Assembly (NCBI GenBank): GCA_029876055.1
Contig: CM056874.1
Location: 6,262,001 to 6,326,000 of the forward strand
Reading direction: 5' to 3'
Source of the DNA: Madurella fahalii
Taxonomy: Eukaryota; Ascomycota; Sordariomycetes; Sordariales
DNA length: 64,000 bases
The first letter of the stretch is position 1. Each line of letters starts with the position of its first letter. Below are positions 11,467-22,959 of this stretch, piece by piece. The notes under the pieces were generated by a model. That model saw only the letters and a program-made list of their open reading frames with translations, made no database searches and was not told the DNA's origin. The position numbers and the translations under genes were made by a program.

Positions 11467-14400
11467 ATGGCGGCCGAAAGCCCAACCAACAAGTATGAGG
11501 AGGTTTTCGAGGAGGGCGAGGTCCCCAAGGAGGCGCAGACGGTGCACCGCATCCGGGCGAACTCTACCATTATGCAACTGAACAAGATCCTGGGTCAGTA
11601 AACGCACCTGTCCCAGCCGAAGCTTCGGGGGCGGTTCCTGCTGCAGCTTCCCGAAGACAGTGACCAACCCCGGTCTCAAATTGCCCTCTATAGAAGTCGG
11701 CGCTAACAGAGGCATTGTGGGCAACAGTTGCAAACAGAGGTGAAATCCGTGAGTATCCCCAACATGCTTAAGCACTTGTGCTCTTCCAGCAGCCGTGCTA
11801 ACCTGTGCATGCCAGCAATTCGTGTATGTGTGCTCAGGCCTGCGCAACCGTCTTGCGATCATGTGATGGCGTGCTCACCGTGATCTTCCTTCCTCTACAG
11901 ATCTTTAGAACAGTGCGTCACACCCAAGGACATCATCATCGCAGGCATTAGTTGTCGAGACCTAACAGCCGTTGTGCAGGCCCACGAACTTTCACTTCAC
12001 ACCATCGCCGTCTTCAGGTGAGCGCCTCGGCTCGCTCGTCTCTCGGCCGATTGCTGATTATGTAGCTATGAGGACCGTCTCTCTATGCACAGGCAGAGTA
12101 AGCACCACTCCCTTGATCTCTGATTTCCCGAGGCCCGTCCGCTGATAACGTGTTGTAGAGGCCGACGAGGCATACGTTATTGGCAAGCGTGGGCAGTACA
12201 CGCCCGTGGGCGCGTATCTTGCTAGCGACGAGATCGTCAAGATTGCGGTTGAGCATGGCGCCCAGATGATCCACCCCGGTAAGCCAAGTCGAACTGGTTG
12301 TTCCATCAGGGGGCTCGTGTTGACCGTGCTTCTCTCAGGTTATGGTTTCTTATCGGAGAACGCCGACTTTGCTCGCAAGGTTGAGAGGGCCGGCCTTATC
12401 GTGAGTACACAGGTCCTTCCTACCCCCGCTCAATAGCTAACAACTTCGTCCCGTATGTAGTTTATTGGACCATCACCAGAAGTTATCGACGCCCTTGGTG
12501 ACAAGGTTTCGGCACGGAAGATCGCTATCGCCGCTAAGGTGCCCGTGGTGCCTGGCACCGAGGGCGCAGTTGAAAAGTTCGAGGAGGTCAAGAAGTTCAC
12601 AGACGAATATGGCTTCCCAATCATCATCAAGGCGGCCTATGGCGGCGGCGGCCGTGGCATGCGAGTTGTGCGCGACGAAGCTTCTTTGAAGGAATCGTTC
12701 GAGAGAGCCACATCCGAAGCCAAAAGTGCCTTCGGCAACGGGACTGTCTTCGTAGAGAGATTTCTCGACAAACCCAAGCACATCGAAGTCCAACTGCTCG
12801 GCGACAACCACGGCAACATTGTCCATCTCTATGAGCGCGACTGCTCCGTCCAGAGGAGACACCAGAAAGTGGTCGAGATCGCTCCGGCTAAGGACCTCCC
12901 TGCCCATGTCCGAGACTCGATCCTGAACGATGCCGTCCGCCTAGCCAAGTCGGTCGGGTACCGCAACGCAGGCACTGCCGAGTTCCTAGTCGACCAGCAG
13001 AACCGCTACTACTTCATCGAGATCAACCCGCGTATCCAGGTCGAGCACACTATCACTGAAGAAATCACGGGCATCGACATCGTTGCCGCTCAGATCCAGA
13101 TCGCGGCCGGCGCAACCCTCGAGCAGCTTGGGCTTACCCAGGACCGCATCTCCACGCGCGGTTTCGCCATCCAGTGCCGCATCACCACTGAGGATCCTGC
13201 CAAGAACTTCCAGCCGGACACGGGCAAGATTGAGGTGTACCGCTCCGCCGGCGGCAACGGTGTGCGTCTTGACGGTGGTAATGGCTTTGCCGGTGCTGTC
13301 ATTACGCGTAAGTACCATTACCCTATTCCCTTGTCCTTTGCTTTCCTTCCGTCGAGCCTGGTTTTTCGACCTACAGTCCTCATACTATCATCGCCATCTT
13401 CTTTTATTGGGCCCGTTTTCTATTTATTTTCATCGGTCCTTCGTTCTTCATTCTTTTCTTCTCAGTGCTCTCTTTTCCCATTCTTTCCCTCCTTATTCTT
13501 ACTTTCCTTATCTCTTTTCTTCTTTTTTGCTTTTGCCGACCCCTCCCTACACCCTAGACCTGGGCTTTTGGAATCTCTCATCTCTCCTCGTCTCTCCTGG
13601 TCTCATACAGATTGGAAGCTTTACTAACTGTTCCGGAAAAAATAGCTTTTTATGACTCCATGCTTGTCAAAGTCTCATGCCATGGATCCACATATGAGAT
13701 TGCCCGCCGGAAGGTACTCCGTGCCCTGATCGAGTTCCGCATCCGTGGAGTGAAGACGAACATACCATTCTTGGCGTCTCTCCTTACTCACCCTACATTT
13801 ATTGATGGCACCTGCTGGACGACCTTTATTGATGATACCCCGTCCCTGTTCGACCTTGTCGGGAGCCAGAACCGAGCCCAGAAGCTGCTAGCTTACCTAG
13901 GCGACGTTGCTGTCAACGGAAGCAGCATCAAGGGCCAGATTGGTGAGCCCAAGTTCAAGGGGGATATCATCATCCCTTCGCTATATGATCAGGCCGGAAA
14001 TAAGATCGACACCTCGCAACCTTGCACCAAGGGCTGGCGCAATATCATCTTAGAGCAAGGCCCGAAGGCATTCGCCAAGGCTGTCCGCAACTACAAGGGC
14101 TGCTTGCTCATGGACACGACCTGGCGTGATGCTCACCAGTCCCTGCTCGCGACCCGTGTGCGGACTGTCGACCTGCTGAACATCGCTAAGGAGACCAGCC
14201 ATGCTCTCCACAATCTCTATAGCTTGGAATGCTGGGGTGGCGCCACCTTCGACGTCGCCATGCGCTTCCTGTACGAAGACCCGTGGGACCGTCTCCGCAA
14301 GATGCGCAAGCTGGTGCCCAACATTCCTTTCCAGATGTTGCTGCGCGGCGCCAACGGTGTCGCCTACGCCTCTCTTCCCGACAATGCCATCGATCACTTC

Positions 14401-16034
14401 GTAGACCAAGCCAAGAAGAACGGTGTCGACATCTTCCGCGTCTTCGATGCTCTGAACGACATCAACCAGCTCGAGGTTGGCATCAAGGCCGTGCAGAAGG
14501 CAGGCGGTGTCTGCGAGGGCACGGTCTGCTACAGCGGTGACATGCTCAACCCTGCCAAGAAGTATAACCTGGAATACTACCTCGACCTCGTCGACAAGCT
14601 GGTTGCGCTCGATATTGATGTACTAGGCATCAAGGATATGGCTGGCGTCCTCAAGCCCCACGCCGCTACCATCCTAATCGGCTCCATCCGGAAGAAGTAC
14701 CCTGACCTACCTATCCACGTCCACACTCACGACTCGGCCGGTACCGGTGTTACCTCCATGGTTGCTTGCGCGATGGCTGGTGCCGACGCTGTCGACGCTG
14801 CTACTGATAGCTTGTCTGGCATGACTTCACAGCCCAGCATTAACGCCATTCTTGCTTCCCTTGACGGGACTGACAAGGATCCTGGTCTCAATGTTCACCA
14901 TGTCCGTGCCCTGGACACCTACTGGTCGCAGCTCCGCCTCCTCTACTCTCCTTTCGAGGCTCACCTCGCGGGCCCTGACCCTGAGGTGTACGAGCACGAG
15001 ATTCCGGGTGGCCAGCTCACGAACATGATGTTCCAGGCCGCTCAGCTCGGCCTCGGTTCCCAGTGGCTCGAGACCAAGAAGGCTTACGAGCACGCCAATG
15101 ACCTCCTTGGCGATATCGTCAAGGTCACGCCTACCTCTAAGGTTGTCGGCGACCTTGCCCAGTTCATGGTCTCCAACAAACTCTCGCCCGAGGATGTCAA
15201 GGCCCGTGCTGGGGAGCTTGACTTCCCCGGATCAGTGCTCGAATTTTTCGAAGGCATGATGGGTCAGCCCTACGGGGGTTTCCCCGAGCCCCTCCGGACC
15301 AATGCTCTACGCGGCCGCCGTAAGCTGGACAAGCGCCCTGGCCTGTTCCTTGAGCCCGTCGACTTTGCCAAGGTTAAGAAGGAGCTCTCCCGCAAATTCG
15401 GGGGGACCGTCACTGAGTGCGATGTGGCCAGCTATATCATGTACCCCAAAGTGTTCGAGGAGTACAAGAAATTTGTGGCCAAGTACGGCGACCTGTCGGT
15501 GCTGCCGACGAAGTACTTCCTCTCCAGGCCCGAGATTGGCGAGGAGTTCCACGTCGAACTTGAAAAGGGCAAGGTGCTCATCCTTAAGCTGCTCGCCGTG
15601 GGCCCCCTATCGGAGAACACCGGCCAGCGCGAGGTGTTCTACGAGATGAACGGCGAGGTCCGCCAGGTGACGGTGGACGACAAGAAGGCATCGGTCGAGA
15701 ACGTCAGCCGGCCCAAGGCCGACCCAACCGACTCGAGCCAGGTCGGCGCCCCCATGGCCGGTGTGCTTGTCGAGCTGCGTGTGCACGACGGTAGCGAGGT
15801 CAAGAAGGGCGACCCGCTTGCCGTGTTGAGCGCCATGAAGATGGTATGTTTTATTTTGCAATTCCCATTTTCTTCTCGTGATCCGGGCGAGAAACATCCA
15901 CTTTGCTAACTTTGTCATCTCAACAGGAAATGGTTATCTCTGCTCCTCATAACGGCGTTGTCTCCTCGCTGGCGGTTAAGGAAGGCGATTCGGTCGACGG
16001 TTCCGATCTGGTGTGCCGCATTGTCAAGGGCTAA
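11467..16034 (+). CDS. pyc: Pyruvate carboxylase (cytosolic, fungal type)
   Basis: Biotin enzyme that carboxylates pyruvate to oxaloacetate (anaplerosis, gluconeogenesis). Eleven exons: 11467-11593, 11728-11748, 11816-11823, 11901-11912, 11980-12017, 12066-12097, 12159-12278, 12339-12400, 12461-13307, 13646-15843 and 15927-16034; total 1190 residues, the expected length. Order: biotin carboxylase (ANRGEIPIRIFRTAHEL, ATP-grasp YGGGGRGMRVV, ERDCSVQRRHQK, EINPRIQVEHT), carboxyltransferase (MDTTWRDAHQSLLATRVRT), PYC/OADA domain, biotinyl domain. The biotin motif AMKM has Lys at residue 1154, about 35 from the C-terminus. There is no mitochondrial presequence, as in other fungi. Exons 2-4 are micro-exons of 21, 8 and 12 nt that together encode VANRGEIPIRIFRT. 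A 338-nt pyrimidine-rich intron precedes FYDSMLVK, and the last intron lies just after AMKM. Confidence 0.96.
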
Positions 16035-17038
16035 ATCGAGTAAGGCTGGGGTGAAAAAGAAACAATGAGCGATGCTTTTATGCGTGGATTTCTCGGATTT
16101 CGGTTAGCATAGCTCTTTCATCTTTTTGGTAAGAGCTTGCTCGGTCATGTAGATGGGAAAGCAAGGTAGTTGCCAAATCTTTTTTCCTCATACCACAATT
16201 TTTGCCCGAGAAACTGGAATCGCTACCCGTGATGTGATTGGGATAAGAAGCGGATCGAGGTGATGAAATAAGGGCCGAGTCGAGGAACCGACATGGCAGC
16301 CTTTGGAGAGGGAGAGACTCGTGTTGTGTTCTGGACCGGAATACCGTAATCAGATCGAGAAAGGACAAGAAGAGACTTCATTGAGCAGTTCATGCTAATT
16401 CTTTTCTTGATGAGTGATCTTTCTCTTGCAGTCCGGTAGTAGCAAGTTGCTCAGTCGGTCTATATATCTAGCACGGGGTGGATGGTCTCTGACAATACCA
16501 CATAGTGCTGGCATTGCTAGCGTTGGAATTACTGTTCTTGCTCTACCTTGAACTGTAGTTGCCATCTGTATGCTGAAGGTTTGGGTTCCGGCGTGCTTAT
16601 GGTCTGGGGAAGACGGTTTGGATGGAGTGTCTTGGAAAGGTGTCCTTATTATGTTGTTGACAATAACCACATCTGAGAATAACATCGAGCGCACGTAAAA
16701 GCATCCAAGTGTGGAGCATCAAAAATCGAGTAAATAAACCGATCAAGAGAACTCTATCATACAGATATAGCTAGTAGCACATAGAAATCTCCCGAGAGTT
16801 GTGCTTGGCAGCGACTCCAATTCACCCATAAAAATCCACCCACCCACGCTGCCGCAATCCCAACCCCGTTCTCATCTTCCCTTTTTGTGCCTGTCTAAGG
16901 ACTTTGCTAACTTATTGGAGTCAGTTCCAACACCTTGATGGGCTCGCCGGCTTTCTGCCGAGTCCCGAGCGGATAGAACCAACGACCTTGATACGGATCG
17001 AAAAGGCAGGGACACTCAAACACTACCGGGGCAACCTT
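16035..17038. other. Convergent intergenic region
   Basis: 3' flanks of pyruvate carboxylase (+) and clathrin heavy chain (-). No gene recognised. Confidence 0.5.
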
Positions 17039-20000
17039 CTAGAAGCCGAAACCGGTCGGTTGGGGCGCGAATCCATTTGGCTGCATATACGGTGCAGGCG
17101 AGCCACCACCGGCGGGACCGGCCGTGATCATGAGGCGGTTGCCGCCCAGGATGGGTGTGTTGTCCTCGACCTTCTCCTGCTCCTTCTCCTTGGCCTTGCG
17201 GGTCTCGTTGTCCGCTTTGAGCGTGGCCAGCTCCTTGGTCTGCTGGCAGAGCAGGTTGATCATGTACGGCATGGTGAAGTCGTTCAGGCCGTTGCGCCAC
17301 GACAGCTCCAGGACGATATCGGGCCGGATCAGGTCGTAGCACGCGTACAGCATACCCACGTAGCATTCCCGGTTGCCAATGTCCACGAACTGGCGATAAC
17401 GTTAGCAGGGTCCAGAAAACGACAAAAGGGAGGGCCAGAAACTCACGTATCGCAAAAGTTCCTCGACAACATCAGGCTTGCCAGAAATGGCAGCAGTCTC
17501 GATCGCATCCTTCCACAACTTGTCCTGCTTGGACAAGTTGATTGACTTCTCCCACCGCTTGTTTTTGCGGTAGATACTCGCCGCAATCTGGCGGAAGAAT
17601 ACCAGATCGTGCTTCTCGAGGCGCCCAGCGAGGTCGACAGGATCATAGTTGTCGTAGTTCTCAACAGAGTCGCGGAGGGTCTTGTAGTCCTCCTCCTCAA
17701 TTAGAAGGTCGTTGATCGCATCATTGACCGTTCTCTTATTTTGCGACTGGACGTTGAGAAGGAACGGCTTGATGAGCGGTAAGTTGTCGGACTTTTGGAA
17801 CATGCGGACTACCCGGTTGACGTCGATCCGAGGAGTCAGCACTTGCAGAAGATCCGTCAAAAGAGATGGGTGCTGTTCGAGGTAGAAGTTGATGGCCTTG
17901 TAGTAGATTTCCAGGTTGGCCACCTTGACCGTGATCTCCTTGAACTGTTGGTGTTCCCAAGAGTTCTCGGGCCGCTCCATAACGGCGAGTGCGGCATTGT
18001 CGAATTCGTCGTAGTGGTAGTAGCAGAAGACCAGCTCAGGCCACAGGTTGGCCTCCTCGCAGGCACGGATCATCTTGGGGAGGTTCATTCTGCTCCAGAA
18101 CAGCTTGAGGTGCTCCATCAACCGCTCAGGGTGGTACTTGGACAGGGCAATGCCCAGTTCGGTGAACATGCCCATGTGAGCACGCTCCAAGCCGAGACCT
18201 TGCTCAAGTAGGTTGATGAGCTCGTCGAAGTAGCCCTCGCGTTCGTACTGCTTGACAAGAGCCTGAAGCTGCTCCGCATCAACGATGAGGTTAAGACCAC
18301 AGATCTGAGCAAGGCGGAATTCCTTCTTGCCAACGCACGCCTCGTGGACCTCCTTCCAGACCTTGATGTTGTTGGCCTTGCGCGCGCAATCCACGGCGGC
18401 CTGATAATCGGCGAGGTGTACCAGGGTCGTGGCGAGCTTGGCCCAGTTGGAAATGCTGGTATAGAAGATCTTTGCTGCCTCAAAGAGACCTTCCGAGTAG
18501 GCCTTGTCTCCTGAATCTTCGACATTGGCCACGTTGGTTGCCCGCAGGAAGTCTTCCAGTTCCGCTAGCTGGTCAAGGCGGGCATAGCAGAAGGCGAGCG
18601 CCGTGTCGATGGCGGTCTCGCGAAGCGTCTTGCGAGCCATACGGAGATACTTGATGAGCTCCTCATTCTTCCCTGCCGCGACGGCGACCTCGATGACCTC
18701 CTCGTAGTTCCTCGGGTCCTCGGCCTTGATGTACGAATCGATCGAGTCGCTTACTCGGAGACCGTCGAGCTGGGCCTTTGCAACCTTGCTCCAGACCTGG
18801 GGGATGTCGACCTCTTCAGCGTACGCTTGAGCGCGATCGATGCTGACCACGTGCTCCACGAGGACATTGACGGCGGCCTCCTTGTTGTCAATCTTCTTGT
18901 AGACCTCGAACGCCTCCTCGTGCAGGCCGACCTCGATACAGACGTTCGCAATCTCGTCTGCAGCGAAATTATCGAGCCGGTGGATATAGTCCATGACGCG
19001 AGCCTTGTCAGCCTTGGCGGCAGTGAACAGGAGCAGGTTCTGGAGGTTCTGGTTGTCACTGAAAGGCGACGGCTCCAAAACGATCTTCTCCAAGAGCTCG
19101 ATAAGCTCGGCCGGGAGATCGGCATTCAGGAAACACGACACTGCCTCGGAGACCTTGGCGGGATCTGTTGACTCGGGCACCGCCGTCGAGATGACTTGGT
19201 CAACCACAGAGCGGCGGTGGAGGTTGTTCTCGCTGAGGACGAACATCCAGAGTTCCCGATCAGCCCGCTCCAGAAGGTACCTCGCTTGAGCCTTGTACAT
19301 GGCGTTCTCGTTGGTGATGTTGACCAGCTCCAGGTCGTTCTGACCCTTGCGATAAGCGATGTAGGCAAGGTTTGGATCCCGCTTCTCGCAGTACTTTCCG
19401 ACTGTGAGTGTGTCGTACTGGTCATTCTCCTTCAGGAACTTCTCGGGGTTGTTGTTGGAGTCGATGTAGATCTTAGCTAGGGCATTGTAGACCGCCTGCT
19501 GCTGGTTGCCGGCAGCCAGGGTTGCCTCAAGGAATGGGAGGAGCAGCTTGAGTCGGTTACGAGTCTCGACCTCCTGAACCAATTCGTCTATGGGGATCGA
19601 CACGGGGTTGACTGTGGCGAGCAGGCCCTTGATGATGTTCTCGTCGCAGTCGACGTCCAACAGTCCACCGATAACACCGGGGGTCCTCGACGGGTTGACC
19701 TGCTGCACGTAGATCTCGATCGACTTGAACTGCTGGTGCTGGTAAAGATAGAGCACGAGATCATGCACAAAGTTGAAGCGGTCGCAGACAACCATCAAGG
19801 GAAGCATTTCGCTCAGCTTGGCTTCCTTGAGGAAGTTCTTGACCTTCTCCGGGTTGTAGACGTTGTTATCACGGCAGATGCGCTCGACCTCGCGGATCTG
19901 GCCCATCTTCGTGGCGGCCTCGATGTACTTGAAGACCACCTCAGAATCCTCGCTGACATTGACGATGCTGCCCAGGAAGTAGTACAGGCCTTCGGCGGTC

Positions 20001-22272
20001 TTGTACTTCTCAAACAGATCGATCAAACGTTGGGCGTTGAGAAGCTCGGCGTACTTGGTGGCGATCTGAACCACGGACTGGAGGTTTTGGCGAATGTTGT
20101 GCTTCATCATGGCGTCAAGGCAATCGACGGACTGCTCGACAGAGAGACGGCCAAAGTACTCAATGAGCCAGTCGGGGTTGAAGTTTGGTGTGCCAGCGAT
20201 GTTGACGACCACCCGCTTGACGGCTGCGGGGTCCTCGTACAGGTCCAGAGCCTTTTGCAAGAGCCCTGCCTGCTCGCAGAGAGACGCAATGCGGGCCTTG
20301 TCGAAGTAGGAGAACATGTCGTTGCCGAGGATAGCATCTGCGACTTGGGGCGCATTGATGAGGTTCATCTCCAGAAGTCGGGTTTGAAGGTGGCCTTGCT
20401 CGGGCTTGTTGTCCTTGAGAGCGTCGAGGAGGAAAGCGGTAGCTTGTTGAATCATACCCTGGGACTGGAAAATATCGACTACCCGCTCAAGGTCAACGAG
20501 CGAGCCACCCTCGTGGTTGGCAAGCGACGTGGCGAATTCGGCACCCTTCTCCGGGTTGACGCGAACGATGTGCTGAAGTAGCTGGACAAAGTCGGGTTGG
20601 TAGTTCACCTGAGAGCAGTAGGGGAGGATCTTGTCAAATTGGCCGGTTTCGGCGAAGCCAGCAACGACCTTGTGAGGCACATTGGCCTTCAGGTAGATGG
20701 CGAGTGCCATGCTCATGTCATGGGGGCGAACCATGTCGCCAAGCTGCTCCGAGCATTCGAGCTTGTTCTCGCCGAGCCACTTTTGCAACAACTGCTTTCG
20801 GTTCTGCGCCAGCACCGGCTGGGCGAGCTCGATCGTCTCGTGCTGGTTCAGAGATCCCTTGTCAAGCAGCATGCCGAAGTACTGGAGGATGTGTGACATC
20901 TGGCCCGGCTGCTGGGGGAGGCGCTTGAACCGCTCGATGGTCTGCGGCGTCCGCAAGAAACCCCGCGGAGAATTCGCGGCGACCTTGGCAGCTTCCTGGT
21001 AACTCCCACTGGAAAAGAGTTGTTCGAACCGTTGCTGATAGAGGTTGTCGGCGCCGGGGAGGCCTGCACGCGACGCTAGCTTGAGCGCTAGCTCGGTGCC
21101 GTGGCTCTCGAGGACATAGGGAACAATGGTGTTCTCATCGGCGCTAACGAAGAGAACCTGACCCTTGCGGTTGATGCCGATGACGCCACTCGATTCCTTG
21201 TCCCCGCAGGCCGTGAAGATGGTCTCGCCCGAGATGCGGTTCATGAAGATACACGTCGCCGTCTCGAGATCGTAAAGATGGATGAAGCCGTACTTGGTGA
21301 TGAGGTAGATGACACCGTACTTCTGTGAGACTTGGAGGGCAACGGGGAAGTCATTGCTGGCTTCTGGCGGGAAGAAGACGTCGACGGCCTTCTTCGCGAA
21401 CACGGGGTTCGTCTCGGGGTGGTCAACCTCGACAATGTGTAGTTTCGCGCCCACGGCTGTCCGCACCGCGAAAGTGAACAGCTTGGTGTCTTCAGGGGCG
21501 CCGTCCAGCCGGATCGTGCCGAAGGCGGCGGCGTGGCCTTCGATGGCCTGGCTGATGCCGCGATCTTTGGAGTATAGCTGCATCGCACCGACCACCCGGC
21601 CTTGTTGCGGCGAGATGCCGACAACAACCATCCATTTACCGTCGGCGCTCGTCCGGTAGTTGATGATCTGGTTGTTCTGCGGGGTGCTGTTAGGACAAGA
21701 CTCGCCATTACCGGACCAGCACCAAAAGACGTACCTGAAGAGAGGGGCCGCGATCAAACACCTTGACCGGTGCCGCTTGGGTCGGGTCGAAAACATCCCA
21801 GTGATAGATGGCGCTCTCTGTGACCAAACCAAGCGTCGTCTCGCTGACCCACTTCCAGAACGACACATCCTCGCCCATTGTCGTGGATTTGAGCTTCTGC
21901 TTCTGCTCCAGATCGAAGATCTGAAGCATGCGGGACTGAGCCTTCAAGGCAATAACTTGGCGCGACCAGTGCATGATTGCGCTGTCGGCTTTGATGGGTC
22001 GCCGGATGACATTATTGCCGTTCTTCAGGTCGACAATGATAACTTCGGGGGATGACGCCTCGTCTTTCTTGTCTCGGATGCAGATGAAGGAATCTGATTC
22101 TAGGGTCTGTCACCAGAACATGGGTTAGAAAGACATGCAACGACAGAACAAGCAAACGTCGGAGGGGGATTGCGTGACGTACACAAGTGTTGAATGTAAT
22201 GGCGGTTTGGTTGACGCCCAGGCTGCTGAGCTGGAGCAGCTCCTGGAACTTGATGGGCAGAGCCGGCGCCAT
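17039..22272 (-). CDS. CHC1: Clathrin heavy chain
   Basis: Triskelion heavy chain that forms the coat of endocytic and trans-Golgi vesicles. Four exons on the minus strand: 22272-22183, 22106-21735, 21676-17447 and 17389-17039; 1680 residues, the normal length. The N-terminal beta-propeller starts MAPALPIKFQELLQLSSLGV and includes IMHWSRQVIALKAQSRMLQIFDLE; the linker and long alpha-solenoid of clathrin repeats follow (NPSRTPGVIGGLLDVDCDE, KLLLPFLE, ECYVGMLYACYDLIRPD). The trimerisation region ends at LLCQQTKELATLKADNE, and the tail is Gly/Pro-rich (ITAGPAGGGSPAPYMQPNGF, ending QPTGFGF). Introns of 76, 58 and 57 nt are all canonical with CTAAC or similar branch sites. The start codon is 687 bp from that of NOP2 on the opposite strand. 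Confidence 0.97.
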
Positions 22273-22959
22273 GGTGATCTCGATGCGCTCGGCTGCGCGC
22301 GGTCAACGGAGAGAAGCAGCCAACTTGTCAAAAGTTGCTGAGTGCGGCGGGTGGAAGCAGGGAGCGTGGGAACCGAAAGTGACGTTCGCTGAAAGGGGGT
22401 TCGGTGGAGCTCCACGGGGTAACCAGGAGAAGCGAAGGAGTCGTCGCGGGGATTAGCGATGCAAGTCACTGAGCTGCGCAATTAAAAGGTAAGCAGTCCC
22501 TCGAGCACAAGGAGAAAGGGGATCTCGGCTCGGGATAGCTGCGATGGGGGAAGAAGAAGAAGCTCGTGTGCTTGACGCGCAGAGGGGAGGAAAAATGAAG
22601 GTTCGCTTGTTGTGTGGCAGGAGCCAGTTGCCGTGTGCGGGAACCACTTTTTGAGCGATCTGTTAAGAGCAGCCAAGCTGCGCGCAAACCTTCCTTCCCT
22701 CTGGTCCCAGGCTTTCCGGGGGGTCGTCAGCAGGCAGGGATCCTGCATTGGGCATAGCGACAAAGTTGGGTTACAGAGCCCGCCAATGAGACACAAGCAC
22801 CATTTTGCTTGGGCTGGTTGCGGTTCAGAAAAAGTCTTATCGATAAGCCCGTTTTCGCAGAGAAAATTGCCAAAAATCAGACGCTTCTGCGGGCGGATTG
22901 CTGTGTCCCGCAGCAAACAATACGCCAAAGTCCGGGAAGTCGCCGACAAACCAGCCAAC
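22273..22959. promoter_or_regulatory. Divergent promoter clathrin/NOP2
   Basis: The 687 bp between the two start codons. In the NOP2 half an upstream in-frame extension of the NOP2 frame is open from 22612, but it does not look like protein sequence. A 12-bp palindrome with two overlapping GATA-type sites lies at 22836-22847. Confidence 0.5.
22836..22847. promoter_or_regulatory. CTTATCGATAAG palindrome upstream of NOP2
   Basis: A perfect 12-bp palindrome, 113 bp upstream of the NOP2 start codon. It contains GATAAG on both strands. Related CTTATCG/CGATAAG sites occur upstream of ZIM17 and UTP20. A regulatory role is inference. Confidence 0.3.

Noticed and set aside
19736..20581. 281-codon open frame on the plus strand
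   Set aside because: It is antisense to the clathrin heavy chain and its composition mirrors the codon bias of that gene.
22612..22959. N-terminal extension of the Nop2 frame
   Set aside because: The open frame extends upstream, but the sequence is unlike protein and MGVGRRMKKQGPPEPL at 22960 fits the known start of the family.
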